From Poriferisocius sp965200775 (GTDB lineage Bacteria > Actinomycetota > Acidimicrobiia > Acidimicrobiales > Bin134), in NCBI GenBank assembly GCA_965200775.1, contig OZ241383.1, positions 2,294,001 to 2,358,000 of the forward strand: 64,000 nt of DNA, given 5' to 3'. The notes beneath the pieces were generated by a model. The model saw nothing but the letters and a program-made list of their open reading frames with translations, searched no databases and was not told the origin of the DNA. Positions 42,740-51,818 of the stretch are shown in pieces. Position numbers and translations under genes: made by a program. Numbering within the stretch: position 1 is the first letter of the stretch; every line of letters starts with the position of its first letter.

Positions 42740-43711
42740 ATGACCGGATTGGAGGCCGTGGGCGGCGATCAGCGATGGCGGGAAGCGGCTCAAGGGCTCG
42801 CCGGCCGGCTGGGTCGGGTGATGCAGGTTGACCGGGGGGAGTGCGAGGTTATGACCGAAAGCGGGCCGGTCCGGGCCTCGTCCGACTCCCAGCGAGCCCA
42901 GGGCAAGGTGGCACCGGTAACCGGCGACTGGGTTACCGTCATCCCCGGTCCCGAGGGCAGCCCCGCGGTGGAGCAGGTGCTGGAGCGCCGCACTCTGGTG
43001 GTGCGACGGGACCCCGCCGAGCCGGTGACGCCCCAGCCGCTGGTGGCCAACGCCGATTTCGTGGCCGTGGTTCACGGGCTGGATCGCCCGCTCAACCCGG
43101 CACAGTTGGAGCGCTTCTGCGTGGTGGCCTGGCAGTCGGGAGCCGCTGTGGTGGTGATCCTGACCAAAGCCGACCTCCTCCGCCACCCGCAACGGGGAGC
43201 AGCCAAGGCCGCCGAGCTGGCGCCGGGAGCAACTGTTGTGGTGACCGCCGCCCTGCGGGGCGAGGGCCTGGCCGAGGTGACTGCCTTGCTGAAAGGGAGC
43301 CATACCATGGCCCTTCTAGGGCCGTCGGGTGTAGGAAAGTCCACTCTGGTCAACGCCCTCGCACAATCCGGTGTGCAGGCCACCGCGGAGGTGCGGCCCG
43401 GCGACGCCAAAGGTCGCCACACCACCATCGCCCGCCGGCTGGTAGTGCTGCCCACGGGGGGATCGCTGGTGGACACGCCGGGCATTCGGGCCGTCGGACC
43501 CTGGGACGCGTGGGAGGGGCTGGCCGCCGCTTATGCCGAGATCGACGCCCTCGACCAAGACTGCAGGTTCGCCGAGGACTGCTGGCACCAGGACCAACCC
43601 GGCTGCGCGGTGGCCGGCAACGTCGACCCCGACCGGCTCGACCGCTACCTCGAACTGGCCGAAGAACTCGCCGACCAGGACCAACAACGAACCGACCAAC
43701 ACCGCAAGTAG
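42740..43711 (+). CDS. rsgA: Ribosome small-subunit-dependent GTPase A
   Basis: A 323-residue circularly permuted GTPase. An OB fold occupies about 25-90. The G4 motif appears first (LTKAD, 141-145), then G1 GPSGVGKST (194-202) and G3 DTPG (245-248), the order expected after permutation. The C-terminal zinc motif is Cys275-Cys281-His283-Cys289. It matures the 30S subunit by binding near the decoding site. The ATG at 42740 (MTGLEAVGG) is the preferred start; a read from 42569 would include 57 non-homologous residues. The gene is divergent from the molybdopterin protein gene. Confidence 0.94.
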   Translation: MTGLEAVGGDQRWREAAQGLAGRLGRVMQVDRGECEVMTESGPVRASSDSQRAQGKVAPVTGDWVTVIPGPEGSPAVEQVLERRTLVVRRDPAEPVTPQPLVANADFVAVVHGLDRPLNPAQLERFCVVAWQSGAAVVVILTKADLLRHPQRGAAKAAELAPGATVVVTAALRGEGLAEVTALLKGSHTMALLGPSGVGKSTLVNALAQSGVQATAEVRPGDAKGRHTTIARRLVVLPTGGSLVDTPGIRAVGPWDAWEGLAAAYAEIDALDQDCRFAEDCWHQDQPGCAVAGNVDPDRLDRYLELAEELADQDQQRTDQHRK

Positions 43712-43841
43712 CCGAGCACATAAGGGACTCGCTCCCGACCCTTGCGGGTGACTGCCTCACGCCATGACGGTCCGATTGTCAACGGAGGTCGCTACATTGG
43801 AGTTCCAGCACCTGTATTGGGGAAGGTGAAGACGCACGTAA

Positions 43842-44963
43842 ATGGCCACAACGCGAGCTCCCGTGAACCCTAGGGTCCTGTCGTGGGCCCGAGACGCCTC
43901 TGGCCTGAACCACGACGAGGCAGCCAAGAGACTCCAGGTGAAGCCGGAACGGCTACTCGAGTGGGAATCCGGTGATCTAGAGCCGACCGTAGTTCAGCTT
44001 CGAAAGCTGGCTCAGGTTTACGACAGGACACCCGCTTTCTTCTTCCTCTCCGAAACGCCTGCCACGGACTTCCCAGCACCTCCCGACTATCGCTCTCCCG
44101 AACAGCACTCCAGGCCGTCCTACGCCCTGCTCCGACAGTTGCGAGAGTGTGTTCAGCGCCGAGACACGCTGATGGAGCTTGAGGGGCTAGCCGAACCGTT
44201 CCAGCTCTCCAATTTCGCCTCCCTCGGCCCCCAAGAGGCTGCCGCTGCCGTTCGAGCACACCTAGGCGTCTATGTTGATGATCAGCGCCGGACGCGAGGC
44301 GTGTACCAGATGCTGGCGCTGTGGACCAGCGCCGTCGAGAGCGCTGGCGCGCTTGTCTTCCAGTCCAGCAAATTCCCGATCGAGGAGGCACGCGGGGTCT
44401 CGGTGCATTTCCCGGAGTGGCCGGTCATCCTCCTAAACAGCAAGGACGCCCCTGCCGGCAGGATCTTCACCCTCTTTCACGAGATCTTCCACCTCATCAG
44501 GGGCGGAGGAGGGCTTTGCGAGCTGGCAGACGACGTAGCCGAGGAGAGGAGATGCAATCGGTTCGCCGCCGAATTGCTGATGCCCAGCCATGTCCTGGCC
44601 GAGGTCAGCCCCAACGAAGGTGTCGACGCTGTTCGTCGGCTGGCCCGAACCCTCAAGGTCTCCAAGATGGCAATGGCCGTCCGGCTGCTCCAGCTCGGGT
44701 TGCTTGAGCAATCGGCTTTCGATGAGATCCGACGTGAAACCGAGTTGGCCGTCTCCAAGAGGGACGGCGGGGACAACCCACTCATCCCTTACTTCCGACT
44801 ACGCCTTTGCGACGTGGGTCGGAAGTACGCAACGGCCGTCCTGGATGCCCAAAGCCGAGACGAGATAACCCTGGCCCATGCCTCCAGACTGATCGGTACG
44901 AAAGTGCAGCATCTCGAAAAAATGGAAGAAGCGCTCCAGAACAGCTCTCATGCCTCAACATGA
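43842..44963 (+). CDS. HTH plus ImmA/IrrE-family metallopeptidase
   Basis: A 373-residue protein that joins an XRE-type helix-turn-helix domain (residues about 10-65, LSWARDASGLNHDEAAKRLQ) to a zinc peptidase of the ImmA/IrrE type with HEIFH at 213-217 and a third acidic ligand likely in the DDVAEERRCNRFAAELLMP helix. Proteins of this kind cleave regulators or act as antitoxins for neighbouring toxins. Here the downstream DUF4411 gene starts inside its stop codon (ATGA), so they form a coupled pair. Confidence 0.88.
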   Translation: MATTRAPVNPRVLSWARDASGLNHDEAAKRLQVKPERLLEWESGDLEPTVVQLRKLAQVYDRTPAFFFLSETPATDFPAPPDYRSPEQHSRPSYALLRQLRECVQRRDTLMELEGLAEPFQLSNFASLGPQEAAAAVRAHLGVYVDDQRRTRGVYQMLALWTSAVESAGALVFQSSKFPIEEARGVSVHFPEWPVILLNSKDAPAGRIFTLFHEIFHLIRGGGGLCELADDVAEERRCNRFAAELLMPSHVLAEVSPNEGVDAVRRLARTLKVSKMAMAVRLLQLGLLEQSAFDEIRRETELAVSKRDGGDNPLIPYFRLRLCDVGRKYATAVLDAQSRDEITLAHASRLIGTKVQHLEKMEEALQNSSHAST

Positions 44964-45436
44964 CGGAACTGCCCGTCGGCTACGTATTCGACACGAACAT
45001 CATCATCGACGGTCGCATGCGCAGCTATCCGCCCGAACTGTTTCCCAGACTCTGGGAACTTGTGGCTGTGCTCATCGCGGACGGCAGGATCATCTGCCCG
45101 CGAGAGGTCCTGTTTGAACTCGAACAAGGCGATGACGACTGCGCAGCGTGGGCGAAGTCACTCCCGAACTTTGTGGTCGAGCCTGGACCTGATGCGGTAC
45201 ATGTCGTCAACCAGATCACCCAGTCCCATCCGAAATGGTCATCGGAACGGTCAAATCGGGCAGACCCCTGGGTGATCGCCGAGGCGGAGTCCCGAGGATT
45301 CACCGTGGTCACTCAAGAGCGCCGATCGCGAAGTTCTGTCCCCGGCCGGGAGAAGATTCCCAACGTCTGCTCACGGCGCAACTTCGCCTGCATCACCTTC
45401 GTCAGGATGATGCAGACAGAGGGTTGGCGCTTCTAA
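44960..45436 (+). CDS. DUF4411 (PIN-like) protein, partner of the HTH/ImmA gene
   Basis: A 158-residue PIN-like protein of the DUF4411 type. It opens MTELPVGYVFDTNIIIDGRM with the first acidic residue at Asp11. REVLFELEQGDDD, then NRADPWVIAEAESRGFTVVTQE, supply the remaining acidic residues expected of a metal-dependent RNase. The start ATG at 44960 overlaps the upstream stop. The pair matches a known toxin-antitoxin-like arrangement (Xre/ImmA plus DUF4411), in which this protein would be the toxin. No experiment supports activity here. Confidence 0.85.
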   Translation: MTELPVGYVFDTNIIIDGRMRSYPPELFPRLWELVAVLIADGRIICPREVLFELEQGDDDCAAWAKSLPNFVVEPGPDAVHVVNQITQSHPKWSSERSNRADPWVIAEAESRGFTVVTQERRSRSSVPGREKIPNVCSRRNFACITFVRMMQTEGWRF

Positions 45437-45589
45437 AGGTGCTGCTGACCAGGGGGAACAGGTGTACCCGAACCGCATCATGTCGTGTAATGAGAAATGG
45501 TTTAGCTGTAGTGTTCGTAGAGGTTGTTGGCTCCGTGGTTGGGTGGGCCTCCGATGCGGCTGTGTTGGTTGGACCGGCCTTGCGGTCGC

Positions 45590-45862
45590 ACTATCTGCCG
45601 CTACGAATGTCCCCACCTCGGTGGTCAGATCCATTTGGACGTGAAATAGGTGGGCAAAGTCCCACCTGGGGCGGTTGGAAGGTCCACGGCAGGTCCAACC
45701 GATCCGCCAGGGCATCTAAAGCCACCCCCACGTGGACTACACCTACCTGCACGTCGCCAAAGACGACCACTCCCGGATCGCCTACGTCGAGACGCTCGAC
45801 AGCCAGACCGCCACCACGCTGGTCGGGTTCTTCGACCGGGCCCGTCGGTCCGTTCTGGTGTT
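45590..45862 (+). pseudogene. IS481-family transposase remnant
   Basis: Pieces of a DDE transposase of the IS481 type can be followed in three frames. They are RYECPHLGGQIHLDVK with the first catalytic Asp (then a TAG), WGGWKVHGRSN, and HVDYTYLHVAKDDHSRIAYVETL with the second Asp, ending near GFFDRAR. A stop and at least two frameshifts separate them, so it is dead. Neither end of the element is visible and no inverted repeats could be defined. It lies between the DUF4411 gene and the DUF222 gene. Confidence 0.82.
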
Positions 45863-45917
45863 CGACCAAGGTGCTGGTCGGGGGAATGTGTCACTGGTGG
45901 TGGGTATTGTGGTGTTC

Positions 45918-47101
45918 ATGGATTTCAGCCCTTCTACCAGGGGAAACAGAACAGGCAGGGGCATGACTGCGACCGGGTGCGGCACCGGAGCCGATGCCGG
46001 TGCGGTGACGGTGGTTCTCGATGTTGTTGACGTGACCGCTTTGAGCGACGCCGAGTTGGATGGTCGTATTCGCCGTTTCGGGAACGCTGAGAATCGTCTG
46101 TCGGGGTTGTTGGCCCAGTCGATCTCGGAGAAGAAGCGCCGCAGCGGGGCCTATGTGGCCGCTGAGACGTTGAAGACCAAGTTGCGCCAATCCGGCCGCC
46201 TGGCCCACCGGTCGGTGCGCGACGCCGAACAGCTCGATGGCCTCAAGGCCACCCAGAACGCGCTGATCGAAAGTCGGATCACCCCCGAGCACGCTCACAT
46301 CCTCGTCCAGCCGCCCAAACCGGTCCGCTGGACGAACAGAAAAAGCTGGGCGCAGCGGAGTCGCAGTCCCCGGAACGGTTCCAGACCACAGTGCGCGATC
46401 ACCAAGCAGAGTTAGCCGACGACGGTGACGGATCGAAACACCTCGAGCGGCAAAAGAAAGCTCGAATGGCTAGTTTCACTGAACAAGACGACGGGATGTG
46501 GAGGTTGTACGCGTTGTTCGACCCCGTCACCGCGCAACGCATCCGCAGCTCGTTGAACAAGAAAACCGACATGGCGTGGCACGCCAACAACGGACGCGAA
46601 CGCCAAGAAACCCGCCACCGACGCGCTGATGCCATCGCCGAGCTGTTAACCCGCACCACCCACGATGGTTACCAGCAACCAGCCTCGGCGAGCGTGGTAT
46701 TGGTGGCCGACTACGACGTCATCGACCAAAAACTCGCCCACCCTCGCCTCGCCGACGGAACCCGCACCCCTGAAGACGAGTTCCACAAACTGGCCTGCAA
46801 CGCCGAAATCCTCCCAGGCATCTTCAACAGCGACCTCCAACCCCTCACCCTGGGCCGTCAACGCCACGCCAGCCCCCAACTAAGCGCCGCTCTCATCGCC
46901 CGAAACCAAGGATGCATCGGCTGCCACACCCAACCCGAATGGTGCGTCACCCACCACACCACCGAATGGCACTTGGGAAGACCCACCCAACCCGACAACC
47001 TCGTCCTGGTCTGCCACCCCTGCCACGACAAAATCCACCACCACAACTGGACAATGGAAACCCACCCCGACACCAGCCGCTACTACCTCAAACCCCCCTG
47101 A
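45918..47101 (+). pseudogene. DUF222/HNH endonuclease-like gene (13E12 type), frameshifted
   Basis: The first frame from ATG 45918 reads DVVDVTALSDAELDGRIR and LIESRITPEHAHILVQ, then loses the family near 46310-46330. The minus-one frame continues LDEQKKLGAAESQSPERF and MWRLYALFDPVTAQRIRSSL, and ends with an HNH motif (CIGCHTQPEW, then HHTTEWHLG and NLVLVCHPCHDKIHHH) at 47101. One lost base near 46309-46320 explains it. An ATG at 45963 is an alternative start. This family is typical of actinobacteria and common in mobile DNA. The product is truncated unless the frame change is a sequencing error. Confidence 0.85.
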
Positions 47102-47106
47102 CAACA

Positions 47107-47121
47107 CCCCCCCCCCCCCCC
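47107..47121 (+). repeat. C15 homopolymer
   Basis: Fifteen consecutive C, interrupted by nothing, lie 6 bases after the DUF222 stop codon. Such runs are unusual in this sequence and slip during replication or sequencing, so its exact length is doubtful. Confidence 0.85.
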
Positions 47122-47349
47122 AAACACACCACCAAACTCCTAATATGAACCCCGCCAGAGCCAGAGCCTCCCGCTGCCGACTCGCCCGACACACCCCACA
47201 AAGACCCGAACCGGAACAACACGAAACTGAACGCTGGCACCACCGCACCAGCGCGAGCCTCAAGCATCCCTTAAGTCGAGGAACTCAGACGACAGGTAGG
47301 CGCTTCGGGATGGGCGGCGAGGCACCTGCAGCGGGCCTGCGGTGGCTGC

Positions 47350-47397
47350 AAACCCCAGTTGACCAGGCAATTCAAACCCCAGTTGACCAGGCAATTC
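47350..47397 (+). repeat. 24-bp tandem repeat, two copies
   Basis: A 24-base unit starting AAACCCCAGTTGACC occurs twice back to back (47350-47373 and 47374-47397), apparently identical. It is followed by the region leading to the iteron array, and no function is evident. Confidence 0.85.
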
Positions 47398-47465
47398 TCG
47401 CAAAGGGTTGGCGCCCCCCAGGCACGAGCATCAGGCATGAGATCACGCACGCCTAAATTACATAG

Positions 47466-47580
47466 AGGTGTTTTCAAACTATCTCTAAGGTGATTTTCCA
47501 ATTACCAATGCGTTCGTTTTGCAGTTAGAATAGAGTTGGTTATGCAACTAGAAGTGAGTTCGTTTTCAAATTAGGGGTGG
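47466..47580 (+). promoter_or_regulatory. Array of five 23-bp iterons ahead of the DUF4143 ATPase gene
   Basis: The box TTTT(C/G)(A/C)AA(T/C)TA recurs with exact 23-base spacing, with starts of the T-run at 47471, 47494, 47517, 47540 and 47563. Units 3 to 5 are alike: GTTCGTTTTGCAGTTAG, GTTGGTTATGCAACTAG and GTTCGTTTTCAAATTAG. Unit 4 has G/A changes in the T-run. The last unit runs into AGGGGTGGG, the ribosome-binding site of the ATPase gene. The array is AT-rich against the genome. It is probably an operator. Confidence 0.8.
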
Positions 47581-47583
47581 GAT

Positions 47584-48837
47584 TTGAGCATTCAGCTTGT
47601 CAATCGTCACATGGAGCCTCTGGTAGAGCAGGCTTTGGCCGGGTTCAGGGTGGTCATGATCCACGGAGCCAGACAGGCCGGCAAGACGACCCTGGCCCAA
47701 CGGGTCGCTGACCGTCGCGGGGGGACCTACATCTCCCTGGACGACGACACAACTCGGCGTCTGGTCGAAGACGATCCGATTACCTTCCTCTCCCGTCAGC
47801 GCTACCCACTGGTGGTGGATGAGGTGCAGCGGGGCGGAGACCGGCTGGTAAGAGGAATCAAGCAGCTCGTCGATGCGTACCCCACGCCCGGACGATTCCT
47901 TCTCACCGGGTCCACCAACTTTCTCAGCGTGCCCGACATCAGCGAATCGCTCGCCGGTCGGGTCCGCATCCTGCACCTACCCCCACTCTCCGAAGCGGAA
48001 CTAGCCGGAACAAGACCGGATGAGATCAACAGATGGTTTGCCGGACAACTGGGACCCACCCCGCTCGCCACCACTCGCGACGATTATCTGGGTCGTATCT
48101 GCAGGGGTGGATACCCCGAGGTGGTGGCCATGAGCCCCAATCTTCGGCCGGGATGGTTCGAGTCCTACATCGAAACGATCACCCAGCGCGACATTCAGGA
48201 GCTGGCCAACATCCGCAAAGCCGCCTCCCTGCCCTGGCTACTCAGGTTGGCCTCAGCGGCAACCGACCAATATCTCAACGTGGCGGACATGTCCCGCAAG
48301 ATGGAGATCAGCCATCCCACCGCCACCTCGTACCTGGAGTGGCTACAGCAAGTGTTCCTGTTAAGGGAGCTGGCCGCGTGGTCCCGCAGTCCCTTTCCCA
48401 GAGCAGTGCGTCGCCCCAAGATGGTGATCACCGACACCGGCCTTGCTGCCTACCTCCTAGGCGTTGATGCCCGCTCCCTGGCATCGCCTCAAGCACCATC
48501 TACCGGGTCGCTGGTGGAGACGTTCGTGATCAACGAGATCGCCCGGCAACTCGCCTCCTCGCCCCTTCGAGCTTCCCTGTTCTCCTACCGGGACGACAAG
48601 CACGAGGTTGACTTGGTGCTGGAATCACCCGATGGGGCGGTGGTCGGAGTGGAGATCAAGGCCAGCAGCTCCCCCTCGCCCAGCCATACCAGGCACCTCT
48701 CCTGGATGAGAGATCGGCTCGACCGGACCGAACAGGGAGCATTCCGGGCCGGAATACTCCTGCACACTGGCACCCACTCCGGTTCACTGGAAGACCGGAT
48801 CTTTCTGCAGCCCATCAGCGCTCTGTGGTCGGAGTAA
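47584..48837 (+). CDS. AAA+ ATP-binding protein (DUF4143 type)
   Basis: A 417-residue ATPase of the COG1373 kind. Walker A is GARQAGKTT (28-36) and Walker B is LVVDEVQ (76-82), followed by a short winged-helix-like section (ISHPTATSYLEWLQQVF) and the DUF4143 C-terminal part, which ends in a nuclease-like core (DLVLESPDGAVVGVEIKAS). The TTG start at 47584 follows AGGGGTGGG. The family is common on genomic islands and its function is not settled. The iteron array directly upstream suggests tight, possibly self-made, control. Confidence 0.87.
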   Translation: MSIQLVNRHMEPLVEQALAGFRVVMIHGARQAGKTTLAQRVADRRGGTYISLDDDTTRRLVEDDPITFLSRQRYPLVVDEVQRGGDRLVRGIKQLVDAYPTPGRFLLTGSTNFLSVPDISESLAGRVRILHLPPLSEAELAGTRPDEINRWFAGQLGPTPLATTRDDYLGRICRGGYPEVVAMSPNLRPGWFESYIETITQRDIQELANIRKAASLPWLLRLASAATDQYLNVADMSRKMEISHPTATSYLEWLQQVFLLRELAAWSRSPFPRAVRRPKMVITDTGLAAYLLGVDARSLASPQAPSTGSLVETFVINEIARQLASSPLRASLFSYRDDKHEVDLVLESPDGAVVGVEIKASSSPSPSHTRHLSWMRDRLDRTEQGAFRAGILLHTGTHSGSLEDRIFLQPISALWSE

Positions 48838-48922
48838 TCCGTCTGGGCTAGCACGCCCGGCATAGGCCACAGGTACCCACCGGTTGGGTCAGGGGCCTCG
48901 GAGCCTGGTGGCTGGGGGTCGG

Positions 48923-49762
48923 TTAGGGGGTTGGGCGGTAGGTGGGGACCAGGTCGGCGACGGTGTGGTGGGCCAGGGTCACCCGGCGCAGGGTGCGGGG
49001 TGACAGGCCGGGGTCGGGGCGGCCGTGCTGGAGGGCGATGTTGTCCCACACGATGACATCACCAGGCTGCCAATGGTGCTCGTAGATGTTGCCGGGCTCA
49101 TACAGCACGTCGAATAGCTCGCTCAACAGCGCATCGCTGTCCGGGAGGTCCATGTCGGCGAGCCGGTAGGTCTGCATGTAGCTCACATACAGCACATCGG
49201 CGGCATTATGGGGGTTGGGAAACACCACGGGATGCTCGTGGCGAGGCTCGGCGGGGTCGAGTTCTTCGTCGGTCAGACGCCGGTCGCCCACCTGGTTGGT
49301 GAGGTCGAACAGGTGCCGGGCCGACAACCCACCGATCCGAGACCGCAACCCGGCCGGCAGCAAGGCGAAGGCCCGCTGAGCGTTGGCGTAGCGGGTGACC
49401 GTACCCCCGTCGGAATCGACCTCGATGGCCGCCAAAGAAATGCCCAGCACCGGAGAAGCGGTGAAAGCCAGGTCGCTGTGAAAGAGCAGCGCTCCTTCTT
49501 GGATGATCCCCTCGGGGTGAACATTGGACACATAGGCGTGATCGATGCCGGGCTGTTCGCACAGCACCGGGCCGAACAGCCCGGCGAACCTCACATGGTC
49601 GTCGGCCTGGATGTGCCCCTGATCGCGGACCAGCACCAGGTGGTGCCGGGCGAAGGCAGCACGCAACTTGGTGGCATCATCGTCGGCCAACGGTCGGGCC
49701 AGGTCGAGGTCGGTGACCTCCACCCCGAGTGCAGGGTGGACCGACGACAGCTCCATCGACAC
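48923..49762 (-). CDS. TauD/TfdA-family dioxygenase
   Basis: A 279-residue Fe(II)/2-oxoglutarate dioxygenase. The iron ligands are visible as His95 and Asp97 in LLFHSDLAF and a distal His in NIALQHGRPDPG near 250, with the 2-oxoglutarate Arg in RRVTLAHH. The N-terminus ALGVEVTDLDLARPL is family-typical. It acts on an unknown carboxylate or sulfonate-like substrate; the sulfotransferase gene at 3802 is too far away to imply a link. It is divergent from the SDR gene at 49828 (65 bases between). Confidence 0.88.
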   Translation of the reverse strand: MSMELSSVHPALGVEVTDLDLARPLADDDATKLRAAFARHHLVLVRDQGHIQADDHVRFAGLFGPVLCEQPGIDHAYVSNVHPEGIIQEGALLFHSDLAFTASPVLGISLAAIEVDSDGGTVTRYANAQRAFALLPAGLRSRIGGLSARHLFDLTNQVGDRRLTDEELDPAEPRHEHPVVFPNPHNAADVLYVSYMQTYRLADMDLPDSDALLSELFDVLYEPGNIYEHHWQPGDVIVWDNIALQHGRPDPGLSPRTLRRVTLAHHTVADLVPTYRPTP

Positions 49763-49827
49763 ATCGTAGGCGCATCATCGTGGGCCGCCGACTCCCAAGA
49801 CACCGCTGGATGCGATAGAAACCAACA

Positions 49828-50658
49828 ATGCCGAGTGCTCATCCACTGCAAGACAAGATCGCGGCCGTCACCGGGGGAGGTGGGGGAATCGGAGGCGGCA
49901 TCTCCCGCTTGTTCGCCGAAGCCGGAGCCGCCGTGGTGATAAACGACATCGACCCCGACCTGGCCGAAGCTGCGGTGAACGACATCACCGACGCCGGAGG
50001 GCGAGCCCTCACGGTGGTGGGCGACATCACCGACGCCGCCACCGTGAGCCGATTCCACCAGGCCGCGGTGGAGTTCGGGAACGGCCGGGTGGACGTGCTG
50101 GTCAACAACGTGGGCGACTACCGGCCCGGCGCCGGCCGTTTCATGAAGACCACAGAATCGGACTGGGATGCCCAGATCGACATCACCTTCCGCCACGTGC
50201 TGCGCTGTACCCACGCTTTCCTTCCCACCATGGTGGACGGAGGCGGCGGCACCATCGTGAACGTGTCGACCGTGGAAGCCATGCGGGCCATCGCTCGCAT
50301 GTCGGTGTACTCGGCATCCAACGCCGCCGTATCGGCCTTCACCCGGTGCATCGCCCTGGAGATGGCCGACCAGAACATCCGGGTCAACTGCATCGCGCCC
50401 GACATGGCCAACACCCTGCAAACCCCTGTGGAACAGATGCTGCGGGGCCGCCCTCCTGAGCACGTAGACAGGTGGATACCCTTGCGCCGCTTCGGCAACC
50501 CCGACGACTACGCCGAGGTGGCCCTGTTCCTGGCCTCCGACCAGTCCAGATTCATGACCGGCCAGACCATCCCGGTGGACGGCGGGACGATGACGGCACA
50601 GGGGTGGTACCGCCGAGCCGACGGCCGAGGATTCACCAACCTCCCCGACGCGCCCTGA
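49828..50658 (+). CDS. SDR family oxidoreductase
   Basis: A 276-residue short-chain dehydrogenase: TGGGGGIGGGISRLF (cofactor motif), VINDIDPDLAE (NAD-favouring acidic end of strand 2), NNVGDYRPG, Ser in STVEAM, Tyr/Lys in YSASNAAVSA. The conserved Lys of YxxxK is Asn here, a real deviation from the usual catalytic motif. It ends in GQTIPVDGGTMTAQG. The substrate is unknown. The altered catalytic motif could mean lost or changed activity. Confidence 0.82.
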   Translation: MPSAHPLQDKIAAVTGGGGGIGGGISRLFAEAGAAVVINDIDPDLAEAAVNDITDAGGRALTVVGDITDAATVSRFHQAAVEFGNGRVDVLVNNVGDYRPGAGRFMKTTESDWDAQIDITFRHVLRCTHAFLPTMVDGGGGTIVNVSTVEAMRAIARMSVYSASNAAVSAFTRCIALEMADQNIRVNCIAPDMANTLQTPVEQMLRGRPPEHVDRWIPLRRFGNPDDYAEVALFLASDQSRFMTGQTIPVDGGTMTAQGWYRRADGRGFTNLPDAP

Positions 50659-50706
50659 CCTCTGGAGCGTGAGAGGGGCTGGTTTCCCAACCGGAACCGA
50701 AAACTC

Positions 50707-51816
50707 TCAGTCCAGGCTGTACTGGGGCAGCCGACCGTTGGCGATCAGGGTGAGGCTGCCGGTGCCGTGCTCATCCTCGTCGTCTGTGGTGACCGTAACC
50801 GGGGCGATGCGGTGCATCGGTGTGAACACCTCCCCCGAAGCGGGAACCACATCGGCAGGGTGGCTTACATCCCAGACCTCGTGCTCCAAGGTGGATTCAC
50901 CCCGGTACACGCCGAGGCCGAGCTGGTCGTTCCAGCCCCCGCTGTAGCCCAGCCCCGCCATTGCCACCGCGGAGCCCAGCGGCACCGAACCCAGCCGCAG
51001 CGACTGACCGTCGTCGAGGCTCACCACCATGTCCGCTGACGAGAACCGCCTGGTGCCGTCGAAGAAGTCCAGGGACAACTCGGCTTCAACGACATGACGG
51101 TCGACATCAGGGGCGTCACGATCTCTGATCAGCCCGGTGAGGTACACCCGCTGCGGGCCTCGCTCCATGACCTGCACGTGGCCTGCCCGCCTGTTGGTGG
51201 AAAAGAACAGGAAATAGAACAGCGTGCCCGTCTCACCGGGACGGCGGGGTGGGCCGGTGACAGGCTCGGGGATGCCCATCTGGGGGCGCACGCCCCAGGA
51301 GTGGTCCCGGCCACCCCACCAGCCGTCCACCTCCAGGCGTTCGCCGCCAGTCGAGATCCAGCCATCCACCACTCCCACCTGGTTGAACCGCTGATAGTCC
51401 TGGGTCACCCGGCCCCGCTCCCGCTCAACGTGGGGCTTTTCGACCTCCGGAGCCAGCTCGGCCCGCCACATCAGATCGCAGGCGATGGAATGGTCGCCAT
51501 GGGCCAGGCTCAGCCGCAGCTCCTCCAGCGGGACCGTCGGCTCCACCCGCATGGGCCCCACCTCGGGCTCGAATCGGGGACGCAGCGCTCGCGACGCCCG
51601 CAGGTTATGTTGGGTGCCGCCCCGCACCATTACCACCCCTCCGTCGATCACGTTCATGTTGTTGTAGGAACCCATGGTGAACTGCACCGCCGCCTGCCCC
51701 GCCGGGTCGTACACCGCGAACCAGTAGCGGTCGAAAAACCTCGGGTCGGATGTGCCGACATGCTCGAACGGCTCGGCTATCTGGTGCCACAGGGTGTCGT
51801 CAAGGGGTCCGAGCAT
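50707..51816 (-). CDS. Hypothetical protein, DUF7064/AttH-like
   Basis: A 369-residue, beta-rich protein. The motif GGRDHSWGVRPQMGIP near 170-185 resembles the lipocalin-like AttH/CrtC superfamily (DUF7064-type, pattern RDHSWG). Several long strands (YWFAVYDPAGQAAVQFTMGSY) support a barrel. The function is unknown; such proteins often sit beside hydroxylase or acyl-metabolism genes. Its start, at 51816, is 2 bases after the stop of the upstream 122-residue gene, so it is the third gene of an operon with the APH-like kinase. Confidence 0.7.
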   Translation of the reverse strand: MLGPLDDTLWHQIAEPFEHVGTSDPRFFDRYWFAVYDPAGQAAVQFTMGSYNNMNVIDGGVVMVRGGTQHNLRASRALRPRFEPEVGPMRVEPTVPLEELRLSLAHGDHSIACDLMWRAELAPEVEKPHVERERGRVTQDYQRFNQVGVVDGWISTGGERLEVDGWWGGRDHSWGVRPQMGIPEPVTGPPRRPGETGTLFYFLFFSTNRRAGHVQVMERGPQRVYLTGLIRDRDAPDVDRHVVEAELSLDFFDGTRRFSSADMVVSLDDGQSLRLGSVPLGSAVAMAGLGYSGGWNDQLGLGVYRGESTLEHEVWDVSHPADVVPASGEVFTPMHRIAPVTVTTDDEDEHGTGSLTLIANGRLPQYSLD

Positions 51817-51818
51817 GG

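Larger units (their letters stand above)
47102..47465. other. Non-coding spacer with poly-C tract and short repeats
   Basis: No gene is visible. The segment begins with the C15 tract and contains a 24-bp tandem repeat at 47350-47397. Short frames lack family features. It separates the DUF222 pseudogene from the iteron array. Confidence 0.7.

Noticed and set aside
47466..47580. Iterons as a CRISPR array
   Set aside because: There are no unique spacers, the units abut, and no cas genes are near.
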